Positions 9,062 through 16,821 of a stretch of DNA of 64,000 nucleotides are shown here, piece by piece (the first letter of the stretch is position 1; each line of letters starts with the position of its first letter). The DNA comes from Cypionkella sp. (GTDB taxonomy: Bacteria > Pseudomonadota > Alphaproteobacteria > Rhodobacterales > Rhodobacteraceae): contig JALRIN010000006.1 in the NCBI GenBank assembly GCA_023255415.1, positions 36,537-100,536 on the forward strand, read 5' to 3'. A program made the translations under genes and the position numbers. The notes beneath the pieces were generated by a model. That model was given only the letters and a program-made list of their open reading frames with translations, was not told the DNA's origin and searched no databases.

Positions 9062-9136
9062 AACCGCAAAGCGCGAGCCCCGCCTTCGCGCAGAACTCCG
9101 CATGCAAATCCCCCAGCCCCGCCGCAATCCGGGGCT

Positions 9137-9464
9137 TCAAGTCAGGTTTTGCGGCAGCCCGTCGCAAATCTGATAATAATCGCCCTTGTCGCCAACAAAG
9201 ATATGCAGATCCCGCGCCGCTGGGTCCCAGAACAATGACGATCCGCAGTGCCCACAATGCCCCCCGCCGCACCTGGGCTGAAGATCCATACCAGCGCAGC
9301 GCCTCCGCGCTATGCAGCTGCAAATCTGCCTTCTTGACCTCGGTCGAGGCAAAATAATGCCCCGAGGTTTTTCGGCACATGCCACAATGACAGGCATTCG
9401 GCGCCGCCACGCCCGCCGCCACTGAAAACCGTACCGCGCCACAAAAACAGCTACCGTGATGCAT
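9137..9464 (-). pseudogene. Frameshifted GFA-domain (glutathione-dependent formaldehyde-activating-like) gene
   Basis: The first part reads MHHGSCFCGAVRF, then CHCGMCRKTSG and LRWYGSSAQVRRG, all typical GFA zinc-binding features. The end (HCGHCGSSLFWDP, then HIFVGDKGDYY and DGLPQ) is in another frame. Removing one base from the run of six C at 9260-9265 joins the two into one protein. Even then about 15-20 residues usually found between SLFWDP and HIFV seem to be missing. The intact protein would bind zinc through CxC and CxxC motifs. Either a decayed gene or a homopolymer sequencing error; the extra internal loss favours decay. Confidence 0.8.
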
Positions 9465-9488
9465 CTTGCCTTGCCAAAACAAAAAGCC

Positions 9489-9562
9489 GCACTTTCATCT
9501 TGGCACAAATATCCCAGGGGGGAAGCGCCAAAGGCGCGGGGGGTGTGAACCCCCAATCGCTC
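9489..9562 (-). repeat. Dispersed intergenic repeat, copy 2
   Basis: Same element as near 1.3 kb: on the minus strand GGGGGTTCACACCCCCC, a GCGCC-TTT-GGCGC hairpin, GGGATATTTGTG and CCAAGATGAAA. It lies directly upstream of the GFA pseudogene, not after a recognised gene, so here it may be a leftover or a terminator for a lost gene. Confidence 0.75.
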
Positions 9563-9668
9563 CACCTGCGCCGCGATCACGCAGATGTTTCATCCCTGAC
9601 AGGCTTTGTTATTTGACCGAAAAGACAAAGGATGGGACGCTTTTCCTAATCAAGAAAGGACGCCCGCT

Positions 9669-9761
9669 ATGGATATGATCTATCTCGCCTTGGCCGCAGC
9701 TGTCTTTCTCAGCAACGCCCTGGTTGCTGTGGCCTTTGCCAAAGGTGGCGACCCGCGCTAA
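9669..9761 (+). CDS. Putative 30-aa single-pass membrane microprotein
   Basis: ATG to TAA encodes MDMIYLALAAAVFLSNALVA, then a short tail VAFAKGGDPR. This is one uninterrupted hydrophobic helix (about 3-24) with a positively charged end. An AAAGGA sequence lies 10 bases before the ATG. I do not recognise a family. The composition resembles small membrane subunits or regulators (KdpF- or CydX-like size) but no partner gene is adjacent. It converges on the hydrolase ending at 9799. Support rests on the RBS and the clean membrane helix only. Confidence 0.5.
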   Translation: MDMIYLALAAAVFLSNALVAVAFAKGGDPR

Positions 9762-9798
9762 CGTCGGGTGCAACCACCGCTTTTGTCGGATCAAGCAG

Positions 9799-10572
9799 TC
9801 AAAGCCCGTCCAGGCATGTGGCGATCAGTGCAGAATTTTCCTGCTCAAGCCCGTCAATGACATTAAAGTGGTGCAGGCCTGGGTCGACGGTCCAAGCGCA
9901 TTCCCAGTTTTCCGAAAGGCTGCGGGCCTGCCACAGAAAGGCCGGGCGTTCACTGCCGCCAACCCAGACATGCGCATCGCAGACGCGCGGGTGATGCGCT
10001 GGGCTTTCCGCAAGGGCTTCTTCTGGGTCAAGCCAGAGGGTTTGGTTCATCTCGGTTTGCAGCAAAGGTTCCAGATCGGCGAGGGGCGAGATCGGGACCA
10101 CACGGGCGGTGCGGGGGTGGTGGTGATCAGCGCAGCCCATGCGCGCCGCCAGATGGCCGCCCGCCGAATGGCCGGTGATCACCAAGGGCCCTGCGACTTC
10201 GCCGGCAGCCACGGCGATGGCATTGGCGATTTCGGCGCTGATGTCGCGAATGCGCGCCTGCGGTGCCAACGTGTAAGACGGCATGGCGCAGGCCCAGCCG
10301 CGCGCCAGCGCCCCTGCCGCCAGATGCGACCAGCTTTCCCGCCCCATTGCCAGCCAATAGCCGCCGTGCACAAAGACCAAAAGGCCGCGCGGGGGCGTTT
10401 GCGGTAAGAACAGATCCAAGGCTTGGCGTGGTTCTGGGCCGTAAGGCAGGCCCAGCCGCGCGGATTTTCCCAGGCTTTGGCGAAAATTGGCGGCCTTGCG
10501 CGCCCAAAGATCCGGCAGCGCGTCAGAGCCCGGAATAAAGGCGCCATTGGCGTATTCGCGGTCCATATCCAT
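9799..10572 (-). CDS. Alpha/beta hydrolase, kynurenine formamidase/esterase-like
   Basis: A serine hydrolase of about 257 residues with the HGGYW oxyanion motif, the nucleophile elbow GHSAGGHLAARM, and a late Asp/His (DGLEQENS region and PGLHHFNVID). The HGGYW...GHSAGGHLA combination is seen in the BNA7/kynurenine formamidase-like and HSL-like groups. Several in-frame ATGs occur; the one at 10572 has GGAGAG at good distance and is preferred over 10596. It is divergent from gabD, sharing a 110-bp promoter region with an inverted repeat. Substrate uncertain. Confidence 0.87.
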   Translation of the reverse strand: MDMDREYANGAFIPGSDALPDLWARKAANFRQSLGKSARLGLPYGPEPRQALDLFLPQTPPRGLLVFVHGGYWLAMGRESWSHLAAGALARGWACAMPSYTLAPQARIRDISAEIANAIAVAAGEVAGPLVITGHSAGGHLAARMGCADHHHPRTARVVPISPLADLEPLLQTEMNQTLWLDPEEALAESPAHHPRVCDAHVWVGGSERPAFLWQARSLSENWECAWTVDPGLHHFNVIDGLEQENSALIATCLDGL

Positions 10573-10601
10573 CGCCATCTCTCCAGATTTTATCATAGTT
10601 T

Positions 10602-10631
10602 AAGTCCAGTCGCCCTTGGGGAACTGGACTT
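10602..10631. promoter_or_regulatory. 9-bp perfect inverted repeat between hydrolase and gabD (possible MocR/GntR-type operator)
   Basis: AAGTCCAGT (10602-10610), 12-base spacer, ACTGGACTT (10623-10631). The minus-strand half extends to CTGGACTTAA. It lies 50 bases before the gabD ATG and 29 bases before the divergent hydrolase start, so it could control both. The half-site resembles the CTGGACYTAA motif I recall for the MocR-type regulator TauR of Rhodobacter; this is memory, not a search result. Confidence 0.6.
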
Positions 10632-10681
10632 TCAGCCTCTCAGGATGCATTGCAGAGTCAACCGCGAAATGGGAGATCCAA

Positions 10682-12160
10682 ATGCTCGATTCCGTCACCG
10701 ATCTGCGTTCCATGTTGAAAGATCCTGCGCTGTTGCCGAACAAGGCATATATCGCGGGCGAATGGGTCGAGGCCGCCGATGGCGCGACCTTTGCCGTCAC
10801 AAACCCCGCGCGGGGTGATGTGATCGCGCATGTGCCCGATCTGACCCGTGCCGATGCCGCCCGCGCCATTGCCGCCGCAGATGTGGCGCGCCGCGACTGG
10901 GCTGCGCGCACCGGCAAAGAACGCGCGCAGGTGATGCGCAAGTGGTTTGATCTGTGCATGGCCGCCCAAGACGATCTTGCCGCCATTCTGACCGCCGAGA
11001 TGGGCAAGCCTTTGGCAGAGGCCAAGGGCGAGATCGCCTATGGGTCGGCGTATCTGGAATGGTTTGGCGAAGAGGCCAAGCGCACCTATGGCGAGATCAT
11101 TCCCGGCCACTTGCGCGACAAGCGGATTTCGGTGCTTAAGCAGCCGATCGGGGTTTGCGCCTCGATCACACCTTGGAACTTTCCAAATGCGATGATCGCC
11201 CGCAAGGTCGCCCCCGCCTTGGCAGCAGGCTGCGGCTTTGTGGCCCGCCCTGCGGCCGAAACGCCGCTGTCGGCGATTGCGCTGGCGGTTCTGGCCGAGC
11301 GCGCGGGCGTACCTGCGGGTGTGTTTTCGGTCATCACCTCAAGCCGCGCATCAGAGATTGGCAAAGAGTTCTGCGAGAACAAGGCCATTCGCAAGCTGAC
11401 CTTCACCGGATCCACCGAGGTGGGGCGGATTTTGCTGCGCCAAGCCGCTGATCAGGTGCTGAAATGCAGCATGGAGCTGGGCGGCAATGCACCCTTTATC
11501 GTCTTTGATGACGCCGATCTGGATGCAGCCGTCGAAGGCGCGATGGTGTCGAAATTCCGCAACAATGGTCAGACCTGCGTTTGTGCCAACCGCATCTATG
11601 TGCAGGCCGGCGTCTATGATGCCTTTGCGGAAAAGCTGGCCTTGGCGGTGAAAAAGCTGTCGATTGGCGATGGCTTGGTTGCGGGCACCACGACGGGGCC
11701 GCTGATCAACCAAGACGCGGTTGAAAAGGTGGAAGAGCATATCGCCGATGTTTTGGCGGGGGGCGGCAAGATCGTCACTGGCGGCAAGCGTCACGCTTTG
11801 GGCGGCACCTTCTTCGAGCCAACCGTGGTGACGGGTGTGACCCCTGACATGATGGTGGCCAATGAAGAAACCTTTGGCCCGCTTGCGCCCTTGTTCAAGT
11901 TCGATACCGAAGCAGAGGTGATCGCGCGCGCCAATGACACGATCTTTGGCTTGGCGTCTTATTTCTACGCCCGCGACATCGGTCGAATCACCCGTGTGCA
12001 AGAGCAGCTGGAATACGGCATGGTCGGGGTGAACACCGGCCTGATCTCGAACGAGATGGCGCCTTTTGGCGGCGTCAAGCAATCGGGTCTGGGCCGCGAG
12101 GGCAGCCACCACGGCATCGACGACTATATGGAACTGAAATACGTCTGCCTGTCGATCTAA
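10682..12160 (+). CDS. gabD: Succinate-semialdehyde dehydrogenase (NAD(P)+)
   Basis: A 492-residue aldehyde dehydrogenase. The catalytic residues are E265 (MELGG) and C299 (NNGQTCVCANR), with the cofactor-site stretch ITPWNFPNAMIARK and FTGSTEVGR. The C-terminal PFGGVKQSGLGREGSHHGIDDY and the paired cysteines TCVC are typical of GabD, which oxidises succinate semialdehyde to succinate in GABA catabolism. The start is the ATG at 10682 with GGGAGA before it. No gabT is adjacent. A strong terminator follows. Confidence 0.93.
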   Translation: MLDSVTDLRSMLKDPALLPNKAYIAGEWVEAADGATFAVTNPARGDVIAHVPDLTRADAARAIAAADVARRDWAARTGKERAQVMRKWFDLCMAAQDDLAAILTAEMGKPLAEAKGEIAYGSAYLEWFGEEAKRTYGEIIPGHLRDKRISVLKQPIGVCASITPWNFPNAMIARKVAPALAAGCGFVARPAAETPLSAIALAVLAERAGVPAGVFSVITSSRASEIGKEFCENKAIRKLTFTGSTEVGRILLRQAADQVLKCSMELGGNAPFIVFDDADLDAAVEGAMVSKFRNNGQTCVCANRIYVQAGVYDAFAEKLALAVKKLSIGDGLVAGTTTGPLINQDAVEKVEEHIADVLAGGGKIVTGGKRHALGGTFFEPTVVTGVTPDMMVANEETFGPLAPLFKFDTEAEVIARANDTIFGLASYFYARDIGRITRVQEQLEYGMVGVNTGLISNEMAPFGGVKQSGLGREGSHHGIDDYMELKYVCLSI

Positions 12161-12183
12161 GATCGGCAAAGCGGCAAGGCATG

Positions 12184-12213
12184 AAAACGGCGGGGGAAAC
12201 CCTGCCGTTTTTT
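12184..12213 (+). terminator. Rho-independent terminator after gabD
   Basis: Stem AAAACGGC / GCCGTTTT extended by a G-T pair and GGG/CCC, closed by a GAAA tetraloop, and followed by a run of T. It begins 23 bases after the stop codon. Confidence 0.9.
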
Positions 12214-12355
12214 ATTATCAAAATAACTCAGGTGCTTAGGTCTTTGTTATCGCATAGCAGCCGCGCGATTTTGCCTAGCGTGGGGCTTTGGCGCTTTATC
12301 GGGTCATTCGCCAAGGGCAGTGCTCGCCTTTGGCCCAACCCCGAAAGGATGCGTC

Positions 12356-12889
12356 ATGTTGCTAGGTTTCACCCCCAAATCTGTTTCCCTCAAGCAGGCC
12401 GTTGTGGCCGCTGTCACTGCACTTGCCATCGCCGTTCCGGCTGCCCCTGCCTTGGCTTGGGGCCAGCGTGAACGCGATACGCTGACGGGGGTCGCAGGCG
12501 CGCTGTTGATCGAAAACGTGATCCGCAACAGCCGTCATACCCAAGCCCAAGCCCAAGCCGTGCAGCCGCAGTATGTGCCACAGCCGCAGCCGCGCTATGT
12601 CGAACCGCAATATCAACCGCGCCGTCGTCACTATGAGCAACGCGTTGTGGTTGCGCCTTCGATCTATGCCACACCTGCTGCTGATGCGTTTAAAAGCTAT
12701 TCTTGGGCAGAGCGGCGGATGATCCAGCGCCGCCTTGCCGTCTTTGGTTACTACGACGGCGGGGTTGATGGTTCGTTCGGGCCGGGCACCTATTCGGCGA
12801 TCACCGCCTATGCCAATGCACAAGGTCAGGGCCGCGCGCTGCGCGCCACCAATACCGCCTATGCGGTTTATGATGGGCTGATTTACTAA
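12356..12889 (+). CDS. Secreted peptidoglycan-binding domain protein
   Basis: A 177-residue protein. The N-terminal signal peptide has a basic start and hydrophobic core VVAAVTALAIAVPAAPALA, with cleavage likely after ALA (about 37). A Q/P/Y-rich low-complexity linker follows (about 60-95). A C-terminal PG_binding_1-like domain (about 113-160) reads ERRMIQRRLAVFGYYDGGVD and GSFGPGTYSAITAYA. It should act in the periplasm or at the cell wall, with no catalytic domain visible. AAGGA lies 8 bases before the ATG. An upstream in-frame ATG (12320) would put residues before the signal and is less likely. Confidence 0.85.
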   Translation: MLLGFTPKSVSLKQAVVAAVTALAIAVPAAPALAWGQRERDTLTGVAGALLIENVIRNSRHTQAQAQAVQPQYVPQPQPRYVEPQYQPRRRHYEQRVVVAPSIYATPAADAFKSYSWAERRMIQRRLAVFGYYDGGVDGSFGPGTYSAITAYANAQGQGRALRATNTAYAVYDGLIY

Positions 12890-12901
12890 GCGCCGACATG
12901 C

Positions 12902-12930
12902 AACAGGCCTGAGATTGCCTCAGGCCTGTT
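12902..12930. terminator. Bidirectional stem-loop between convergent genes
   Basis: AACAGGCCTGAG, five-base loop ATTGC, CTCAGGCCTGTT: a perfect 12-bp stem between the stops of the peptidoglycan-binding gene and the Hsp20 gene. There is no clear T-run on the plus side. Confidence 0.75.
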
Positions 12931-12952
12931 GGTTCTGCGATCGGTCGGGCGC

Positions 12953-13408
12953 TTAGGCTTCGATGGCTGCCATGGTTGAACTGACGCCGCGGCCAATCTC
13001 GATCCGGCGCGGTTTCAGCGCCTCGGGGGTTTCGCGCAGCAAATCAATGTGCAGCATGCCGTGTTCGTGCACGGCCCCGGTGACCCGCACATGATCTGCC
13101 AGCGCAAAGCGACGGTCAAAGGCGCGGGTGGCAATGCCACGGTGCAGATAGGTCTTGGCGCTGTCTTCCGCATCTTTGCGGGCGGTGATGTGAACGGCGC
13201 TGTCCTTGACCTCGACCGACAGCTCATCGGCCGAAAAGCCTGCGACGGCGATCGAAATCCGGTAGGCATCCTCGGCGGTTTTTTCGATGTTATAGGGCGG
13301 GTAGCTGGGCTGCGCCACATCGGCGGTCAGCGCGCGATCCATCAGATCGGCAATGCGGTCAAAGCCAACGGTGGCGCGGTAAAGTGGGGCAAAATCCAAA
13401 GTACGCAT
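12953..13408 (-). CDS. Small heat-shock protein, Hsp20/alpha-crystallin family
   Basis: A 151-residue IbpA-like chaperone that would hold unfolding proteins for refolding by DnaK/ClpB. The N-terminal arm FAPLYRATVGFDRIADLMD precedes the alpha-crystallin domain (about 33-125), with YPPYNIEKTAEDAYRISIAV, HRGIATRAFDRRFALADHV and the GMLHIDL strand; the usual C-terminal I-x-I anchor appears as RIEI. AGAGGA precedes the ATG. A sigma-32-like promoter and a GC-rich hairpin lie upstream, consistent with heat induction. Confidence 0.92.
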   Translation of the reverse strand: MRTLDFAPLYRATVGFDRIADLMDRALTADVAQPSYPPYNIEKTAEDAYRISIAVAGFSADELSVEVKDSAVHITARKDAEDSAKTYLHRGIATRAFDRRFALADHVRVTGAVHEHGMLHIDLLRETPEALKPRRIEIGRGVSSTMAAIEA

Positions 13409-13524
13409 ATCATCCTCTTACAAGCGATGTCGCGCAGGGGCTGCCTGCGCGGCGGTGAGGCCTTCCCGAAGGGGCAAGGCGGAAAACGCCCTGGGCCCAT
13501 GATTGGCATCCCAAGACTTTCCTG

Positions 13525-13553
13525 ATCTGGGAAGCCAAAGCGCAGGTTTCAAG
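13525..13553 (-). promoter_or_regulatory. Possible sigma-32 (heat-shock) promoter for hsp20
   Basis: On the minus strand CTTGAA (13548-13553) is followed after 13 bases by TTCCCAGAT (13525-13533), close to the heat-shock pattern CTTGAA / CCCCATNT. It lies about 117 bases upstream of the hsp20 ATG. In between, a stem GCGCAGG / CCTGCGC (13431-13450 region) could fold just before the RBS. Confidence 0.4.
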
Positions 13554-13565
13554 CCCCCGCGGGCG

Positions 13566-14372
13566 CTAGGGTTTTAAGAACTTTGCGCCATTCGCTTTGC
13601 CGCCCGAGAGGATGGTTATGTGTTTGCCTGCCGCGATTACCGGGGCCTCGGCCTCTGCCAATGCGGCGCGCACAACCTGAAGCGGGGTCTGCAAAACTGC
13701 CCCTAGTGCCACTTTTTCGCCCTTCGCCTCGGCCTTGGCTGAAATCACCGACACGATCACCGGCACCCCGTTTTGCATCGCGAAAACCGGAGCACCCGAA
13801 GAGCCAAAGTCGATATCGCAAGACATCACCAAAACCGTCAGCGAGGCATCAATCACATGGCAGCGCTGTTGCAGCGAAAGCGCTTCGGCGCGGTCTTCGG
13901 CATAAGAGACCACGCCGACTTCGGCGCCAATGCCTGTCGTCTCGGCGGTATCAAACGGCGTTATCGAGGGTTGGCGAATCGGCTGATCCAATTGAATCAG
14001 CGCAATATCGACGCCAACGCGGTCCACGTCTGTTGTGCTGGCGTGGCGATACTCGGGATGGGCGACAGCGATGGCTGCATGGCGATAGGCCTCGGCGCGG
14101 CCATTGCGCAGCCCTGCCAAGAACTGAATCTCGCGCGCCGCGATCTTTTCGCCGCTGGTTTTGTCATAAAGGCAATGCGCCGCCGTCAGCACCAGATCAG
14201 GCGCAATCAGCGCGCCCGAGCAAAAGCCATGCCCGCCAAGATCAAGCCTGCCGACCGCATTCCAACCTTTTGACGCATCCGCCGTTTGCAGACTGACCAA
14301 AGGCGCTTCACGCGCGCCTGCCATTGTAGCAAAGCCCTGCACCAGCAGGCAAACCATTGGGCCAAGTCGCAT
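13566..14372 (-). CDS. Trypsin-like serine protease, secreted
   Basis: A 268-residue S1-family protease. The signal peptide ends near ATMAGA (20). The catalytic triad is H66 (LTAAHC), D122 (VDIALIQL) and S192 (DFGSSGAPVF, where the usual GDSGGP reads GSSGAP). The cysteine pair around the His (C51/C67) is kept. Lack of a pro-domain and the loss of the Asp before the Ser suggest a periplasmic regulatory or quality-control protease, not a digestive one. It stands alone between hsp20 and glcF. Whether it is regulated with hsp20 is unknown. Confidence 0.88.
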   Translation of the reverse strand: MRLGPMVCLLVQGFATMAGAREAPLVSLQTADASKGWNAVGRLDLGGHGFCSGALIAPDLVLTAAHCLYDKTSGEKIAAREIQFLAGLRNGRAEAYRHAAIAVAHPEYRHASTTDVDRVGVDIALIQLDQPIRQPSITPFDTAETTGIGAEVGVVSYAEDRAEALSLQQRCHVIDASLTVLVMSCDIDFGSSGAPVFAMQNGVPVIVSVISAKAEAKGEKVALGAVLQTPLQVVRAALAEAEAPVIAAGKHITILSGGKANGAKFLKP

Positions 14373-14408
14373 CCTACCTCCCTGCGCTGGCCGAAAACTA
14401 TGCGGTGA

Positions 14409-15695
14409 CTAAGGCTGTTTTAAGGCATCCAAGCTGCGCGGGCGTGGTCCGCCGGTGGCCCAATCCAACAGCTCGACCGTATGCACCACCGGCACGCCGG
14501 TGGCCGATCCGATCTGCATCATACAGCCGATATTGCCCGCCGAGATGATATCGGGCTTCTTGGCTTCCAGCGTTTGCACCTTGCGCGCCTTCAATTGCGC
14601 CGAAATCTCGGGCTGCAGCAGGTTATAGGTGCCCGCCGATCCGCAACACAGATGGCTGTCGGCAGGTTCCACCACGGTGAATCCCACCCGTTTCAGCAAA
14701 TCCTTCGGCGCGGTTTTGATCTGCTGGCCATGCTGCAGGCTGCAAGCGGCATGATAGGCCACCCGCAAGCCCTTTGGCGCGCCCTCGGGCAGCCCCAGTT
14801 TCACCAACAGCTCCGAGATATCCATCGTCAGCGCCGAAACCGCCGCCGCGTCGTCCGAGCCGATCATATGGCCGTAATCCTTCACCGTTGTGCCGCAGCC
14901 CGAGGTGTTGATCACAATCGCATCCAGACCCGCACCACGCTTTTCGGCCATAAAGGCCGCGATATTGCCTTGGGCCGAGGCATGGCTTTCCGCCTCGCGC
15001 CCCATGTGATGGGTCAGCGCCCCGCAGCAGCCCATGCCCTGCGGCACCACCACCTCGCAGCCAAGCCGCCGCAGCAGCCGGATGGTGGCATCATTGATAT
15101 CGGTATTCAGCGCCTTTTGTGCACAGCCCGTCATCAAGGCCACCCGCATCCGCTGCGGCGCGGTCGGGGCAAAGCTTTGCGGATCATCATTGCGGCTGAC
15201 CGGCGGAATGGTCTTGGGGGCCATCGCCAGCATCGCCCGCAGCCGCGCATCCGGGATCAGCCCGGCAAAGGGTCGCCCCAGTTTGGCTGCAAACAAGGCC
15301 AGCCGAAATCGCGTCGGATGCGGGATCACCTTGGCCAAAACCCAACGCAGGACCCGGTCCGATAAGGGCCGCTTGTAGGTCTTTTCGACATAGGCACGCG
15401 CCTGATCAATCAGATGCATGTAATCGACGCCACTGGGGCAGGTGGTGGTGCAGGCAAGGCAGGACAGGCAGCGGTCAATATGCTTGACGGTCTTTTCGTC
15501 AGCCGGCCGCCCGGTTTCCAGCATTTCCTTGATCAGATAGATCCGGCCGCGCGGGCTGTCCAACTCGTCGCCCAAGACCTGATAAGTGGGGCAGGTCGCG
15601 GTGCAAAAGCCGCAATGCACGCAAGAGCGCAAAATGCTATTGGCCTCGGCCAAGGCGGGGTCTTGCAATTGCTCGGCAGTGAAATTGGTTTGCAT
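14409..15695 (-). CDS. glcF: Glycolate oxidase iron-sulfur subunit
   Basis: A 428-residue subunit with two 4Fe-4S motifs: CVHCGFCTATCPTY (near 25-38) and CLSCLACTTTCPSG (about 74-87). Two CCG domains follow, with GMGCCGAL and HLCCGSAGTYN. It passes electrons from GlcD/GlcE flavin to the quinone pool while glycolate is oxidised to glyoxylate. Its ATG overlaps the glcE stop by one base (TGATG), so they are translationally coupled. It is the last gene of glcDEF. Confidence 0.95.
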   Translation of the reverse strand: MQTNFTAEQLQDPALAEANSILRSCVHCGFCTATCPTYQVLGDELDSPRGRIYLIKEMLETGRPADEKTVKHIDRCLSCLACTTTCPSGVDYMHLIDQARAYVEKTYKRPLSDRVLRWVLAKVIPHPTRFRLALFAAKLGRPFAGLIPDARLRAMLAMAPKTIPPVSRNDDPQSFAPTAPQRMRVALMTGCAQKALNTDINDATIRLLRRLGCEVVVPQGMGCCGALTHHMGREAESHASAQGNIAAFMAEKRGAGLDAIVINTSGCGTTVKDYGHMIGSDDAAAVSALTMDISELLVKLGLPEGAPKGLRVAYHAACSLQHGQQIKTAPKDLLKRVGFTVVEPADSHLCCGSAGTYNLLQPEISAQLKARKVQTLEAKKPDIISAGNIGCMMQIGSATGVPVVHTVELLDWATGGPRPRSLDALKQP

Positions 15696-16765
15696 CAGCC
15701 CATGATCCCTTGGTTGAAAACCCCGCGTGGGTCAAATTGCGCCCGCAAGGCGCGGCTTAGGGCGGCGATCCCTGCGGCCTCGGGCTGAAAGCTTGGCGTG
15801 CTCTGGCCCGCCAGGCTGCGCACCAAAGTGGCACTGCCCAACCCCGCTACAGCCGCACGCACCGGCGCGCAGCCCGCCGGATCCAACAGCCAGATCAAAC
15901 CGCCGCCCCAATCGCAAATCGCCTCCAAGCCCAAAGTGGCAATGATCCCCGCGGCCTCGGTGGGCTTTACCGCCAGCCGCCAAACCGCACCATCGCGGGC
16001 GGCAAAAGGTGTGACATCGCGCACCGCTGCCCAATCGCCCGCCGCTTCCTGCCAATCGCCCAACAGCCCGCGCAACTGGGCGGCACGATAGGCCACAGAC
16101 CCCGCCATCCCCTCAATCCGGATCATCGCGCGCCCCGCCATCCAGGCCGCCCCCGAGATGTCATAGGGCGAACCCAGCGCCTTGCGCAAATCGGCCAAAC
16201 CCTCGGCAACTTCGCATTCCGCCACCAGCGTCAGCTGCGCCTCAGGCACCGCTTGCACCTTGAACGCTAACTCGCTGATCACGCCCAGGCTGCCATGGCT
16301 GCCCGCCATCAGCTTGACTAGATCATAGCCGGTGACGTTTTTCATCACCCGCCCGCCATTCTTGATGATCTGCCCCGCGCCATCGACAAAACGCACCCCC
16401 AAAAGCGCATCGCGACAAGCACCCACCTGCAACCGCCGCGGCCCCGAGGCATTCACCGCCACCACGCCGCCAAGGGTCGATGCCCCCTCGCGCCGCAACA
16501 ACCCCCGCATATCAGGCACTTCAAAGGCCAAGCGCTGCCGTTCGCCCGCCAGCACTGCCTCGATCTCGGCCAAAGGCGTCCCCGCCCGCGCCACAAGCGT
16601 CAAAGCCCCGGGTTCATAAAGCTCAACCCCGCTCAGTCCCGAGGTCTGCAAAACCTCGCCAACCGCCGCGCCAATCGTCCGGGTGCCGCCGCCCTGCACA
16701 ACCAAGGCCTTCGACCCAAGGATCGCTTCGCTCAACTCCGCTTCCGTCGCAGGGCGCATCGGCAA
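15695..16765 (-). CDS. glcE: Glycolate oxidase FAD-binding subunit
   Basis: A 356-residue FAD_binding_4 protein. The flavin-binding region is GGGTRTIGAAVGE (about 20-33) with LGGVVAVNASGPRRLQVG and VMKNVTGYDLVKLMAGSHGS, as in GlcE. It pairs with GlcD and GlcF as membrane-associated glycolate dehydrogenase. The start ATG at 16765 is preceded by AAAGGGG, which is part of a copy of the dispersed repeat in the glcD-glcE gap. Confidence 0.95.
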   Translation of the reverse strand: MPMRPATEAELSEAILGSKALVVQGGGTRTIGAAVGEVLQTSGLSGVELYEPGALTLVARAGTPLAEIEAVLAGERQRLAFEVPDMRGLLRREGASTLGGVVAVNASGPRRLQVGACRDALLGVRFVDGAGQIIKNGGRVMKNVTGYDLVKLMAGSHGSLGVISELAFKVQAVPEAQLTLVAECEVAEGLADLRKALGSPYDISGAAWMAGRAMIRIEGMAGSVAYRAAQLRGLLGDWQEAAGDWAAVRDVTPFAARDGAVWRLAVKPTEAAGIIATLGLEAICDWGGGLIWLLDPAGCAPVRAAVAGLGSATLVRSLAGQSTPSFQPEAAGIAALSRALRAQFDPRGVFNQGIMG

Positions 16766-16769
16766 CCCC

Positions 16770-16821
16770 TTTCATCTGTCTAAAAATATCCTCGGGGTCC
16801 GGGGCAGACAGCCCCGGGGTC
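16770..16821 (-). repeat. Dispersed repeat copy 3, inside the glc operon
   Basis: Minus strand: stem CCGGGGC-TGTCT-GCCCCGG, then GAGGATATTTTT, AGACAGATGAAA and GGGG. It fills the whole 56-base gap between glcD and glcE. The hairpin followed by ATTTTT looks like a terminator or attenuator, and the repeat tail supplies the glcE Shine-Dalgarno. Confidence 0.7.

Noticed and set aside
7940..9127. 395-codon minus-strand frame
   Set aside because: Antisense to the acyl-CoA synthetase, whose motifs are intact. No RBS and no recognisable domain.
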